From Deltaproteobacteria bacterium (GTDB lineage: Bacteria; Myxococcota; UBA727; VGSZ01), in NCBI GenBank assembly GCA_020850995.1, contig JADZDP010000051.1, positions 35,868 to 99,867 of the forward strand: a DNA stretch of 64,000 nucleotides, written 5' to 3'. Numbering within the stretch: position 1 is the first letter of the stretch; each line of letters starts with the position of its first letter. Under the pieces are notes generated by a model. That model was not told the DNA's origin and made no database searches. It saw only the letters and a list, made by a program, of their open reading frames with translations. Of this stretch, positions 28,436 through 36,516 are shown one piece after another. Both the position numbers and the translations under genes were made by a program.

Positions 28436-28974
28436 CCTGTGCGCAGGCTTACGCGTATGCGAGTGGGCGGCCGCTGGTGAACGTGGATCCTGAGGGACTG
28501 ATGCCGTTTCAGAAATTCGCGACAGCCGACGCCGCAGCGCGCGATGCGCTCCAGTATGCAGGCGGCCTGAGCGGCTCCGAGAACATCGAGTTCGCGGGCG
28601 CCGTGTGCTGCGAGAAGTGCGACGGCAACCAGTTCTATTACCCGAAAGTGATCGCTGCAGGTGCAGGTACGGTGAGCTCGCTGCAGCGGAACAACGCGAA
28701 TGCGAGATGTCGCCAGGACAAAGTCGTTGCGATCTTCCATTCCCACACGCCCGGTCCCGTCCACAATGGCTTGAGCAGCGACGACAAGAACGCTTCCGCT
28801 GCCCTTCGCGACGCGAGCGGGCCAATGCAGGCATATGCGGTGTTTCCGAACGGGACGCTCGCGAGCTACCGCGGCTGGGACTTTGTCTCCCTGACGCCGA
28901 ACGCCATTCCGTACACGGTGTTTGCGAGCAAGTTCCGCCTCGGGATGCTGCGGGAGGCCGACTTTGTCGAGTAG
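28432..28974 (+). CDS. orphan RHS C-terminal cassette with JAMM/DUF4329-like domain
   Basis: 180 residues from GTG 28432, overlapping the preceding lipoprotein gene. It begins with a remnant of the RHS core (AQAYAYASGRPLVNVDPEG) matching the end of the main RHS core (AQAYAYAGGRPLVMTDPTG) at protein and DNA level. A second tip follows: DALQYAGGL, CCEKCD, AIFHSHTPG (H103, H105) and LSSDDKN (S115, D118), the HxH...SxxD arrangement of JAMM metallopeptidase-like folds. It has no secretion signal and no RHS shell. It is best read as a silent or displaced tip that can be swapped onto the RHS gene by recombination through the shared core. Confidence 0.75.
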   Translation: MTCAQAYAYASGRPLVNVDPEGLMPFQKFATADAAARDALQYAGGLSGSENIEFAGAVCCEKCDGNQFYYPKVIAAGAGTVSSLQRNNANARCRQDKVVAIFHSHTPGPVHNGLSSDDKNASAALRDASGPMQAYAVFPNGTLASYRGWDFVSLTPNAIPYTVFASKFRLGMLREADFVE

Positions 28975-29413
28975 ACGACTGCTCGCCGCGATCGGTGTCG
29001 CGTGCGTCGTACTTGTTGCGTGCGAGGTCAACGCGCCCCGCGTTGACCTCTGTGCCCGGCTGCCGACGACACCGGCTGGCTCGGCGATAGCCGCGGTCAG
29101 CACGATTGCAGCACGACGAGACGACCTCGGTGGCTGTCATATACGGACCGCCGGATTCCTTTCGGTCGATGAAGGCGTTCGTCTCTTCTTCACGAGGTAC
29201 GACTACGACCGCTACAACTCCTTCAACTCGGTTGTTCTCGACGCCGAATACTCGAGCGAAGCCGATCGGCGTCTTGCGCCGCCGCTGGCCGCGTTCAGCA
29301 GCAGGAACAACGGTGACCTCGTTATCGTCGACGGAGTCGTCGCGGCGCAGACAGGAGATGACTGCCACCTCCGCGACTTGACCCTCATTGCTCCGTACGG
29401 GAAGCCAGAGTGA
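28964..29413 (+). CDS. small lipoprotein, candidate immunity protein for the orphan tip
   Basis: 149 residues from TTG 28964, chosen because GGGAGG lies at 28952-28957 six bases upstream and because it starts just before LSSRRLLAAIGVACVVLVACEV (lipobox VLVAC). It overlaps the end of the orphan cassette. The mature part has FLSVDEGVRLFFTRYDYDRY and two late Cys (GCH, DCH). It is not similar to the 28112 lipoprotein beyond being lipidated. The toxin-immunity role is inferred from the repeated order tip-lipoprotein-tip-lipoprotein. Confidence 0.6.
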   Translation: MSSRRLLAAIGVACVVLVACEVNAPRVDLCARLPTTPAGSAIAAVSTIAARRDDLGGCHIRTAGFLSVDEGVRLFFTRYDYDRYNSFNSVVLDAEYSSEADRRLAPPLAAFSSRNNGDLVIVDGVVAAQTGDDCHLRDLTLIAPYGKPE

Positions 29414-29569
29414 AGGCAGCGTCCTGCGCAGGCGTCTGCGAATGCAGGCATGCAACCACCGACCACCACACCCGACCCGCACCCGCAGCGACCGCCACTG
29501 CACCCGCCACCCACCGCCCCACACCACCGACCGCCGCAACGTCTGCACCACCCGCGAGGCCGCTCCCCC

Positions 29570-30106
29570 ATGAAGACCATCACCATCGCCGGCATCCTCA
29601 CGGTCCCGCTGGTGGCCGGCATCGGCCTCGCCCTCGCGCAGCCCTCGCCCAAGAGCGCCAACCGCGACCTCGCGCGCAGCGAGGCCCTGGCGAAGCGCGG
29701 CGCCCGCCTCGCCGCGGTGCGAGAGCTGCCGCCCGGACCAGACCCCGGCGCCGGCTTCGCCACCACCCTGCCAGCCCGCAACTTCCGCGAGGACGCAGCA
29801 CCCTCAGCCGAGGACAGCGCGCTCGCCGCCGGTTGCGAGCCCGGCACCCTCGCCTGGCGGCGCGCGCGCGAGCTGGAGCTCTGCGCCGCCGTGTGCAACG
29901 TCGACGCCGACTGCGCGGCCGGCGAGCGCTGCCGCGTGGTGCGCACGAGCGTCAGCGGACCGCACGCGGCCGAGCTGGCGGACGACGCGCCCCCGGGCAT
30001 CGAGGACGACGGCGACGACGACGGCGACGACGACGGCGATGACACCGTGCGCTTGTGCGACCCCTTGTGGGAGGAGCCTGATGCGCTTGGGGACCTCGCG
30101 CCGTGA
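29570..30106 (+). CDS. exported Asp-rich protein, unknown function
   Basis: 178 residues from ATG 29570. The signal peptide is MKTITIAGILTVPLVAGIGLALAQ. The mature part has an EGF/Dickkopf-like Cys block often seen in myxobacterial proteins (CEPG...CAAVCNVDADCAAGERCRVV), then a polyacidic tract (EDDGDDDGDDDGDD). A long upstream in-frame extension to 29450 is His/Pro-rich and probably untranslated. The tail reads to the border of an RHS gene scrap. No function is assigned. Confidence 0.6.
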   Translation: MKTITIAGILTVPLVAGIGLALAQPSPKSANRDLARSEALAKRGARLAAVRELPPGPDPGAGFATTLPARNFREDAAPSAEDSALAAGCEPGTLAWRRARELELCAAVCNVDADCAAGERCRVVRTSVSGPHAAELADDAPPGIEDDGDDDGDDDGDDTVRLCDPLWEEPDALGDLAP

Positions 30107-30136
30107 CCAGCGCGCGACGAGCTCGAGCACGCCGTC

Positions 30137-30233
30137 GTCGTGGACCTGGCAGGCAGGCAACCGCACTGGCCGCTACCGCATCGAGCGCGACGGCCTTGGC
30201 CGCATCACCTCGATGGGGGCGAGCGTGACGGGC
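30137..30233 (+). pseudogene. isolated RHS gene fragment (about 96 bp)
   Basis: Bases 30138-30233 repeat 26418-26513 of the large RHS gene with only two mismatches, both A to G, at 26497 and 26505. The encoded piece is TWQAGNRTGRYRIERDGLGR. Identity ends abruptly on both sides and there is no RHS sequence around it. It is a scrap of a recombined or duplicated RHS gene, and the near identity implies a recent event. Confidence 0.85.
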
Positions 30234-30275
30234 TACAGCGGAGCTCAGTAGCATTGGTGGTCGCCGGGCTTGGTC

Positions 30276-30354
30276 CTTGCCACGATCCTTTCGTCGCGTC
30301 CTCGCCGCGTACCACGAGGTACGCGGCTGTTTTGCTCCTTGGGTTCCTGGCAAG
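30276..30354 (+). repeat. dispersed structured element, copy 3 (plus orientation)
   Basis: Outer stem CTTGCCA (30276-30282) pairs with TGGCAAG (30348-30354). The conserved box CGTCGCGTCCTC is at 30292-30303, a central hairpin at 30304-30327, and a box TGTTTTGCTCCTT at 30328-30340, which differs from the other copies (TGCGGGGCTCCTT) mainly in four bases. Boxes, hairpin and outer stem occur in the same order as in the copies at 58146-58306 and 63921-63998, which are on the other strand. The rest of 30355-30727 holds no recognisable gene. Confidence 0.7.
30304..30333 (+). terminator. Rho-independent terminator-like hairpin
   Basis: GCCGCGTACC (30304-30313), loop ACGA, GGTACGCGGC (30318-30327) and TGTTTT (30328-30333). 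The ten-pair GC-rich stem with a T-rich tail fits an intrinsic terminator for the plus-strand genes ending at 30106. It is also the central hairpin of structured-element copy 3. The T-run is peculiar to this copy, so this copy may have been turned into a terminator. Confidence 0.65.
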
Positions 30355-30727
30355 TCCCTGCGCCGGGCTCGATCAATGCAACCGACCTCCGCTGTAAGCA
30401 GCCCCGGACGCTGGACCGGCAATCCTCGCGACCGGCACCGAGCGCGGAGCACCGATTTCCGGCTTCCGAACGGAACCCCAGGAATGGCCCGCCAAACCTG
30501 TGCGTTCGTCAGCCCGCTAACGGTCCCGTGGTGATCGCGGATCGATCGACGCGACGCATCAAAACAAGCTCCATGTTTGCAGCCACTTAGCTCGCACACG
30601 TGCGCCCGCGCACCTTGGCGCGTGGATTGCTTTTCCCGTCCACAACTCCTTCTGGGTGTGCCATAGGCGCACATTCTGCCACCCGTGGCTCAGCTTTGTG
30701 AGTCCGATCTCTTGCGCTGAGGTCCTG

Positions 30728-32041
30728 ATGCGTTCTTTCCCCCTCGCTCTCCTGGCAGCACTGTTGTGCGCTGCCGCCGCCCGCGCGGAAGCGCCGGCGC
30801 CGCCCGAAACCGCAGAGCCCACCGCGGACGCCAAGGCCGATGAGACGCGCGCCTTCGCGCCCAAGGCCGCGCCCGACGGCACCAGCGCCGCGCCCGCCGC
30901 CGCCCCCGTCGCCGCGCCTGCCGCCGCGGCGACGCCCGCCGCCACGCCGGCGCCCGTCGCCAAGGTCGAGGCCAAGGCCGGCGACGACGAGGAGGAGGAG
31001 GGCAAGGGCAACGACAAGTTCCCGCTGCACATGGGGCTCGGCCTGTCGAATTCGGCCAGCAACGCGTGGCTCGCGCCCACCTCGCCGGCGGTGAACATCC
31101 CGGTGAACGGCGGCTCCTCGCAGGTCACGGTGCCCGGCAGCAACGGCATGATGCAGCCGAACCTGTCGACGTCGCTCTCCCTGTCGCCCTCGGCCAGCAT
31201 CCCCAAGCTCGCCGACTGGATGCCGAAGATGAGCGTGGGCGGCTCCATGTCGTTCTCCATCGAGAACTGGTTCCCGGCCTACGGCAACGGCGGCGTCTAC
31301 GACCGCCAGATCCGCATGAGCGACTTCGGCCTCAGCCTGCGCATGCCGGGGCTGTTCAAGGAGGAGGTCACCGGCATCTCGATGTCGCCCTCGCTGTCGA
31401 CCAGCATCCCGCTCTCCATCACCTCGCGCTTCCAAAACAAGATCACCTCGCTCGGCGGCAACCTCGGCTTCGGCTGGCGTGGCCCCGAGTGGGAGTACGG
31501 CCAGATCGGCGTCAACTACTCTGCCGGCCTGCGTGGCAACCTTTACTCGCAGGAGGCGTCGACCATCCCCTGCGAGGCCGGCGTCTCGCTGGCCAGCTCG
31601 GTGGAGAACCCGCTCGAGAACGGCGACCTGCCCTTGCAGTACGCGCGCGAGGCCGAGACCGCCGACAACGGTGAGTGCGTGCTGCGCGGCCGCCAGGGCC
31701 TCGCCTCGTTCAACAACAACGTCGGTGCCTCGTGGTCGCTGGGTGACCACAGCGTGTCGACCTCGCTGAGCTGGAACCTCGGCTTCCTGCGTCCGCTCTC
31801 GAGCAGCCCCGAGCTCTCGTCGGAGTACGCCACCGGGCAGAACTTCAACGAGAACTGGAGCGGCAACCTCTCCTACTCCTACAAGATCCCCGTCGACTGG
31901 GACATGTCGGTGTCGGCGGGCATCGGCTCGAGCCAAAGCGTGTTCGACCGCCAGGGCAACCTGCGCTTCCCCTTCTTCGATTTCTTCCATCCGGCGAACG
32001 GCTTCAGCTCCGCCTTCGTCGATCTCTCCGTCGGAATCTGA
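30728..32041 (+). CDS. exported beta-rich, probable outer-membrane barrel protein
   Basis: 437 residues from ATG 30728 (GAGG at 30719-30722). The signal peptide is MRSFPLALLAALLCAAAARA. An Ala/Pro-rich spacer (21-85) is followed by many alternating amphipathic strands (LSTSLSLSPSASI, VGGSMSFSIENWF, GISMSPSLSTSIPLSI, NLGFGWRGPEW, IGVNYSAGLRG, WSGNLSYSYKIP, DMSVSAGIGSS), ending in FVDLSVGI. That pattern suggests an outer-membrane beta-barrel of about 14 or more strands. No family motif was recognised. It is 44 bp upstream of the first metzincin lipoprotein and forms an operon with both metzincins. Confidence 0.75.
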   Translation: MRSFPLALLAALLCAAAARAEAPAPPETAEPTADAKADETRAFAPKAAPDGTSAAPAAAPVAAPAAAATPAATPAPVAKVEAKAGDDEEEEGKGNDKFPLHMGLGLSNSASNAWLAPTSPAVNIPVNGGSSQVTVPGSNGMMQPNLSTSLSLSPSASIPKLADWMPKMSVGGSMSFSIENWFPAYGNGGVYDRQIRMSDFGLSLRMPGLFKEEVTGISMSPSLSTSIPLSITSRFQNKITSLGGNLGFGWRGPEWEYGQIGVNYSAGLRGNLYSQEASTIPCEAGVSLASSVENPLENGDLPLQYAREAETADNGECVLRGRQGLASFNNNVGASWSLGDHSVSTSLSWNLGFLRPLSSSPELSSEYATGQNFNENWSGNLSYSYKIPVDWDMSVSAGIGSSQSVFDRQGNLRFPFFDFFHPANGFSSAFVDLSVGI

Positions 32042-32085
32042 GGCCTGCAATGAATTCCCGCTCCTTCACCCAGAGGAACACGCCC

Positions 32086-35000
32086 ATGCGTTTTGGCTCC
32101 CTCCTGCTGGCGGCCGTCGTGGCCGTCAGCGGCTTCGCCGCCTGCAGCTACCGCAACGAGACCATCAACCGCGTCATCGATCCGTACTGGCGCAAGGCCG
32201 ACTTCGATCCGAGCGCCCCGTGGTACGTGCGCTCCACGGTGGTCGACGCGCCGCCCGAGGCCGGCTGGATCAGCATCGCCGATGGCGACTGGCTGATGCT
32301 CGAGCGTGTTCGTTGGGAGGTCACCGAGAAGCAGCTCATCGGCTGGCGTGACTACCCGGTGGTGCCGGGCTCCGAGCTCGACCAGTACCCGGGCTCCGAG
32401 GACGTCTATCGCGGTGAGCCGGTGGCCATCTTCGCCATCACCGATCACTTCGACATCAAGACCTCCTTCGACTCCGGCTCGGGCGAAGAGGGCAACGAGA
32501 TCGTCGAGAACCGCGACCGCCTCTGGCACGACCGCTCGATGATGCGCGTCGATTGGTCGACCAACCTGGTCAAGACCTATAAGTGGCACATCACCCTCGA
32601 GCGCATGGGCAACCCCGCCACCGTGTCGCAGTACGACATGGCCGACCCCAAGCGCTTCCGCTTCGAGACCGACGACGACGGCAAGCTCGACTATTTCGAG
32701 GTCACCACGCGCAACCAGATGGTGCCCGACCCCTACTCGTTCTTCGGCGCCTACGGCACCGCCTACCTGTGGGATCCCGCCGGCGCCATCATCGACACGC
32801 GCCACACCTTCATGCGCGTGCCGCCGAGCGACTACGTGGCGCAGCCCATGCCGCCCGCAGTGGCGCTGGAAGACGCAGACGGCAACGAGATCCGCGACGA
32901 GCGCGGCTTCACCGTCAAGGTGCCGGTCAACGACCGCTTCGGCTTCTTCGGCACCCTCGGCCGCAACACCTTCGACGAGAACCGCGGCATGGTGACCTCG
33001 GGCCAGATCTTCAACGCCTCGCGCTTCAACATCTGGCAGCAGGTGAAGAACGCCGACGGCAGCGTCATCCCGGTGGAGCAGCGCGAGCCCAAGGCCATCG
33101 TCTATTACACCAACGTCGACGCCCCCACCGCGCTCTTGCCCGCCACCCAGCGCGTGGCCGACGAGTGGAACCGCGTGTTCTGCGAGGCCGTGTACGCAGC
33201 GCAGCCCGGCCGCTGGCCCACGCCCGATGACGTGCCCACCATGTTCGAGCTGCGCCAGAACTCGTGCAACGTCGAGAATGTCACCAGCGTGCTCGGCGGC
33301 CTGCCCGCCGAGGCCGTGGCGCGCATCACCGCTGCCGCCGCGCGTACGGCAGCCAACCCCGCCGAGGTGTCGTTCGACGGCACCATCGAGCAGGCGGCGG
33401 AGCGCGTGGCGCACGCCAACGATCCGGCCAACACCGAGCCCTTCACTCAGCGCCAAGACGAGGAGACGCAGGCGCTCACCGACCTCGAGCGCATCTGCTC
33501 GGCCCTCGAGTACGTCACCGGTGGCGACGTCACGCTCGGCGTGCCGCCGCTCACGCTCGAAGACGGCAGCGAGGTGGAGCCCTTCAAGTACCAGCGCCTG
33601 GGCGACACGCGCTACTCGATGATGAACCTCATCCCCGGCGACTTCCAGAGCGGCTGGCTCGGCCTTGGCCCGCCCTACGCCGACCCGATCACCGGTGAGA
33701 CCATCTCGGCCACCGCCAACGTCTCCATCAGCGGCCTCGACGGCTCGGCTGCTCGCGCCGCCAAGTACATCGAGGTGATCAACGGCGAGGTGGCGCCCAC
33801 CGACGTCGCCTTCGGTTGGGACATCGAGCGCTACACCAAGCAGAAGCTCGCGCAGTCGAAGCTGCTCAGCTCGCAAAAGGTGCCGCAGCGCGCGCTCGAC
33901 CAGATGGGCACCTACTTCGACGCCTTGACCGCGCGCGCGCGCGGCGACGTGATGAACGAGGGCATCGGCGTGGTCCCCGAGGGCCGCGCGCGGGCGCTCA
34001 TGGAGCGCCTGCAGGGCACCGAGATCGAGCAAGCGCTCATCACGCCCGACGACCTCATCGCGTTCGGCAAGGTCGACCCCGTGGCCGCCGAGGGCGCCAC
34101 GCTCGACGAGGCCATGCTCGACGCCGTGTCGCCGCTGCGCAACAACGACCAGCTCCAGCAGTTCCGCGATCGCGAGGAGCGCATCGTGCGCATGGGCCTG
34201 CGCGCCATGGATCCGCCGGAGATGGTCGACAACCTGATCATCGGCCAGGCCGCGGCCTACAAGGACATGTCCTACAACGAGCGCTTCGCCAAGCTGCGCG
34301 AGGACATCTTCGTGGCGGTCATGCTCCACGAGGTCGGTCACAACATGGGCCTGTTCCACAACATGGCCGGCTCGTCCGACTCGCTGAACTTCGGCTCGAT
34401 GTTCTGGGACCTGCAGGCACTGCCGGAAGACATGGACGACGCCATCGCCGCCCTGTCGGGCAGCAGCGACGCGGCCGCCACCAACCGCATCACCCAGCTC
34501 GAGAGCTGCATCGCCTTCTTGGACGAGGTGGCGGCGAGCCCCAACGGTGACCCGCTGCTCACCACCATGACCACGCAAGAGTGCCTGCGCCAGACCGAGG
34601 TCATGTACTCGTCGATCATGGACTACCACGCCAACTGGAACTCGGACTTCGGCGGCCTCGGGCCCTACGACCGCGCGGCGATCAAGTTCGGCTACACCAA
34701 CCTCATCGAGGTGTTCCCCGCCGATGCGCTGGCGCCCGGCTTCGCCGCCGAGCTGAGCGGCCTCGACGCCTTCACCGCCGAGCGCGCGTTCCGGCGCAAG
34801 CTGTTCCTCGACGATTGGCGCGGCATCGACGACGCCATGCTCAAGGACACGGCCAGCGTGTCGAACCGTGAGCACGTCAAGGTCGACTGGAACACCTCGT
34901 CGATGCGCATCCCCAACCTCGATGGCCGCGTCATCGTCCCCTACAAGTTCGGCTGGGGCGCGCAGATGACGCCCGACGAGAAGCCCTTCGACTTCGGCGC

Positions 35001-36504
35001 CGACTTCGCGCAGAACGCCGAGCTCAACCTGACGCGCTACTTCCAGGGCTACTACTTCTCGCACTTCGGTCGCGATCGCTTGCTCGAGACCGAGCTGATC
35101 AACATGGCCCGCGGCAGCGACCTGCGGCCCATGTACGACTTCACCGAGAAGATGCAGTGGTTCTTCTACTACGAGGCCACCGATCCAGATTTCCGTGGCA
35201 GCTGGCGCGAGCAGGACATGATGCGCCAGTCCATCGCCGGCTTGAACCTGCTCGGCCAGGTGCTCGCGCACCCGGGCAGCGGCCGCTACGTCACGGTGCG
35301 CAACCAAGACATCTTCAGCCTGCTCAACAAGGACGTCGCCGAGCGTGACACGGCGCCATCCGAGATCGCGCTGCCCTGGTCGAACCTCGGCAGCTGCGCC
35401 GCGCGGCAGGTGGCCGTGACCGGCTCTACCGTGGGGTATTGCGAGGGCGACGGCGATTGCGGCGACTACAGCGACTGCACCGGCACGGGCGCCGACTGCT
35501 TCTGCGACACCAAGATGAGCCAGTGCATCGACCGCACCAACCCCGATGATGGCGTCTTCTTGGAGCCGCAAGCCGGCTTCCGCACCACCGTCGTGCCGCC
35601 CTCGGAGGGACGTCCCTTCTTCATCGGCCTCACCGACGACTACGAGGAGTGGTACCTGACCTACGTCGGCACCTACTGGAGCAAGCTGCTCGCCATGCAG
35701 TTGCTCGGGTACAACTACGCGTACCTGCCGCGCGTCGACGGTGACGCCGACGGTCGAGCCTTCGACATCAGCTGGTACCGGCTCTTCCCCGAGCAGGTGC
35801 AGAAGATCGTGCACGCGTACCTCACCGACGGGTACGCCGACGTGGGACCGCGTATCGACGCCGACGGGAACTACGTGCCCTTCGAGCTCATCAACGACGA
35901 TCTGAGCGAGCCCGACTACACCGGCATGACCAAGATCCTGCCGAGCGTGGCCTTCAACCACCAGTACTTCGCGCTGCTCTACGCCAACGCGTACATGCAG
36001 TCGCCCACCGACGACACGCTCGACCTGCCGAAGACCATGTTCGTCGCGCTCGAGGGCGGCAACGACGACACCAGCGCGTTCGAGACGGCCATCGCCGAGT
36101 CGCTCGCCAGCGGTGGCACGGCCGAGGACGTGGTGGCCGAGTTCGTCCACCCCATCACGGGCCTGACCCTGCGCGGCCTCAAGGTGGGCGACTACCCCAT
36201 CGCCTACGACATGGTGAACCGCATCAACCTCATGAAAGATCGCTACCAGGTCCTCGACAGCTGCGTGGCGGCCTTCGACGGCAGCAACGGCGCCGCGCTC
36301 GACCCCTACTGCCGCTGCATCACGGCAGACATCAACCCGCTCACCGGCGACTGTGTGGCTGAGCGCATCGAGGTGCCTGGCGAGGGCCAGTGCTCCGCGT
36401 TCGCGCTGCGCAACCGTCGCGATAGCGCGCGCGACAGCATGGACGACCTGGTGGACTTCACCAGCGACCTCCGCACCATCAACAAGTACCTGAGCGGCTT
36501 CTAA
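32086..36504 (+). CDS. giant metzincin-type zinc metalloprotease lipoprotein (copy 1)
   Basis: 1,472 residues from ATG 32086 (AGAGGAA at 32072-32078); ATG 32050 is an alternative. The lipobox is VAVSGFAACSY. The active site is HEVGHNMGLFH (residues 748-758), matching the metzincin HExxHxxGxxH. The Met-turn follows at SSIMDYH (Met 845). This is the layout of the DUF4953/Met-zincin group of large surface proteases. A Cys-rich patch (GYCEGDGDCGDYSDC) follows about residue 1115. It should act at the outer surface or in the periplasm as a protease. The paralogue downstream shares the N-terminal DPxxxxSxFxGxWYxRSTVxD theme. No insertion or break was seen. Confidence 0.88.
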   Translation: MRFGSLLLAAVVAVSGFAACSYRNETINRVIDPYWRKADFDPSAPWYVRSTVVDAPPEAGWISIADGDWLMLERVRWEVTEKQLIGWRDYPVVPGSELDQYPGSEDVYRGEPVAIFAITDHFDIKTSFDSGSGEEGNEIVENRDRLWHDRSMMRVDWSTNLVKTYKWHITLERMGNPATVSQYDMADPKRFRFETDDDGKLDYFEVTTRNQMVPDPYSFFGAYGTAYLWDPAGAIIDTRHTFMRVPPSDYVAQPMPPAVALEDADGNEIRDERGFTVKVPVNDRFGFFGTLGRNTFDENRGMVTSGQIFNASRFNIWQQVKNADGSVIPVEQREPKAIVYYTNVDAPTALLPATQRVADEWNRVFCEAVYAAQPGRWPTPDDVPTMFELRQNSCNVENVTSVLGGLPAEAVARITAAAARTAANPAEVSFDGTIEQAAERVAHANDPANTEPFTQRQDEETQALTDLERICSALEYVTGGDVTLGVPPLTLEDGSEVEPFKYQRLGDTRYSMMNLIPGDFQSGWLGLGPPYADPITGETISATANVSISGLDGSAARAAKYIEVINGEVAPTDVAFGWDIERYTKQKLAQSKLLSSQKVPQRALDQMGTYFDALTARARGDVMNEGIGVVPEGRARALMERLQGTEIEQALITPDDLIAFGKVDPVAAEGATLDEAMLDAVSPLRNNDQLQQFRDREERIVRMGLRAMDPPEMVDNLIIGQAAAYKDMSYNERFAKLREDIFVAVMLHEVGHNMGLFHNMAGSSDSLNFGSMFWDLQALPEDMDDAIAALSGSSDAAATNRITQLESCIAFLDEVAASPNGDPLLTTMTTQECLRQTEVMYSSIMDYHANWNSDFGGLGPYDRAAIKFGYTNLIEVFPADALAPGFAAELSGLDAFTAERAFRRKLFLDDWRGIDDAMLKDTASVSNREHVKVDWNTSSMRIPNLDGRVIVPYKFGWGAQMTPDEKPFDFGADFAQNAELNLTRYFQGYYFSHFGRDRLLETELINMARGSDLRPMYDFTEKMQWFFYYEATDPDFRGSWREQDMMRQSIAGLNLLGQVLAHPGSGRYVTVRNQDIFSLLNKDVAERDTAPSEIALPWSNLGSCAARQVAVTGSTVGYCEGDGDCGDYSDCTGTGADCFCDTKMSQCIDRTNPDDGVFLEPQAGFRTTVVPPSEGRPFFIGLTDDYEEWYLTYVGTYWSKLLAMQLLGYNYAYLPRVDGDADGRAFDISWYRLFPEQVQKIVHAYLTDGYADVGPRIDADGNYVPFELINDDLSEPDYTGMTKILPSVAFNHQYFALLYANAYMQSPTDDTLDLPKTMFVALEGGNDDTSAFETAIAESLASGGTAEDVVAEFVHPITGLTLRGLKVGDYPIAYDMVNRINLMKDRYQVLDSCVAAFDGSNGAALDPYCRCITADINPLTGDCVAERIEVPGEGQCSAFALRNRRDSARDSMDDLVDFTSDLRTINKYLSGF

Positions 36505-36516
36505 AGGAGGGATGTC

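Noticed and set aside
30270..30590. Small frames in 30.27-30.59 kb as genes
   Set aside because: They run through the structured element and terminator hairpin and lack ribosome sites or motifs.
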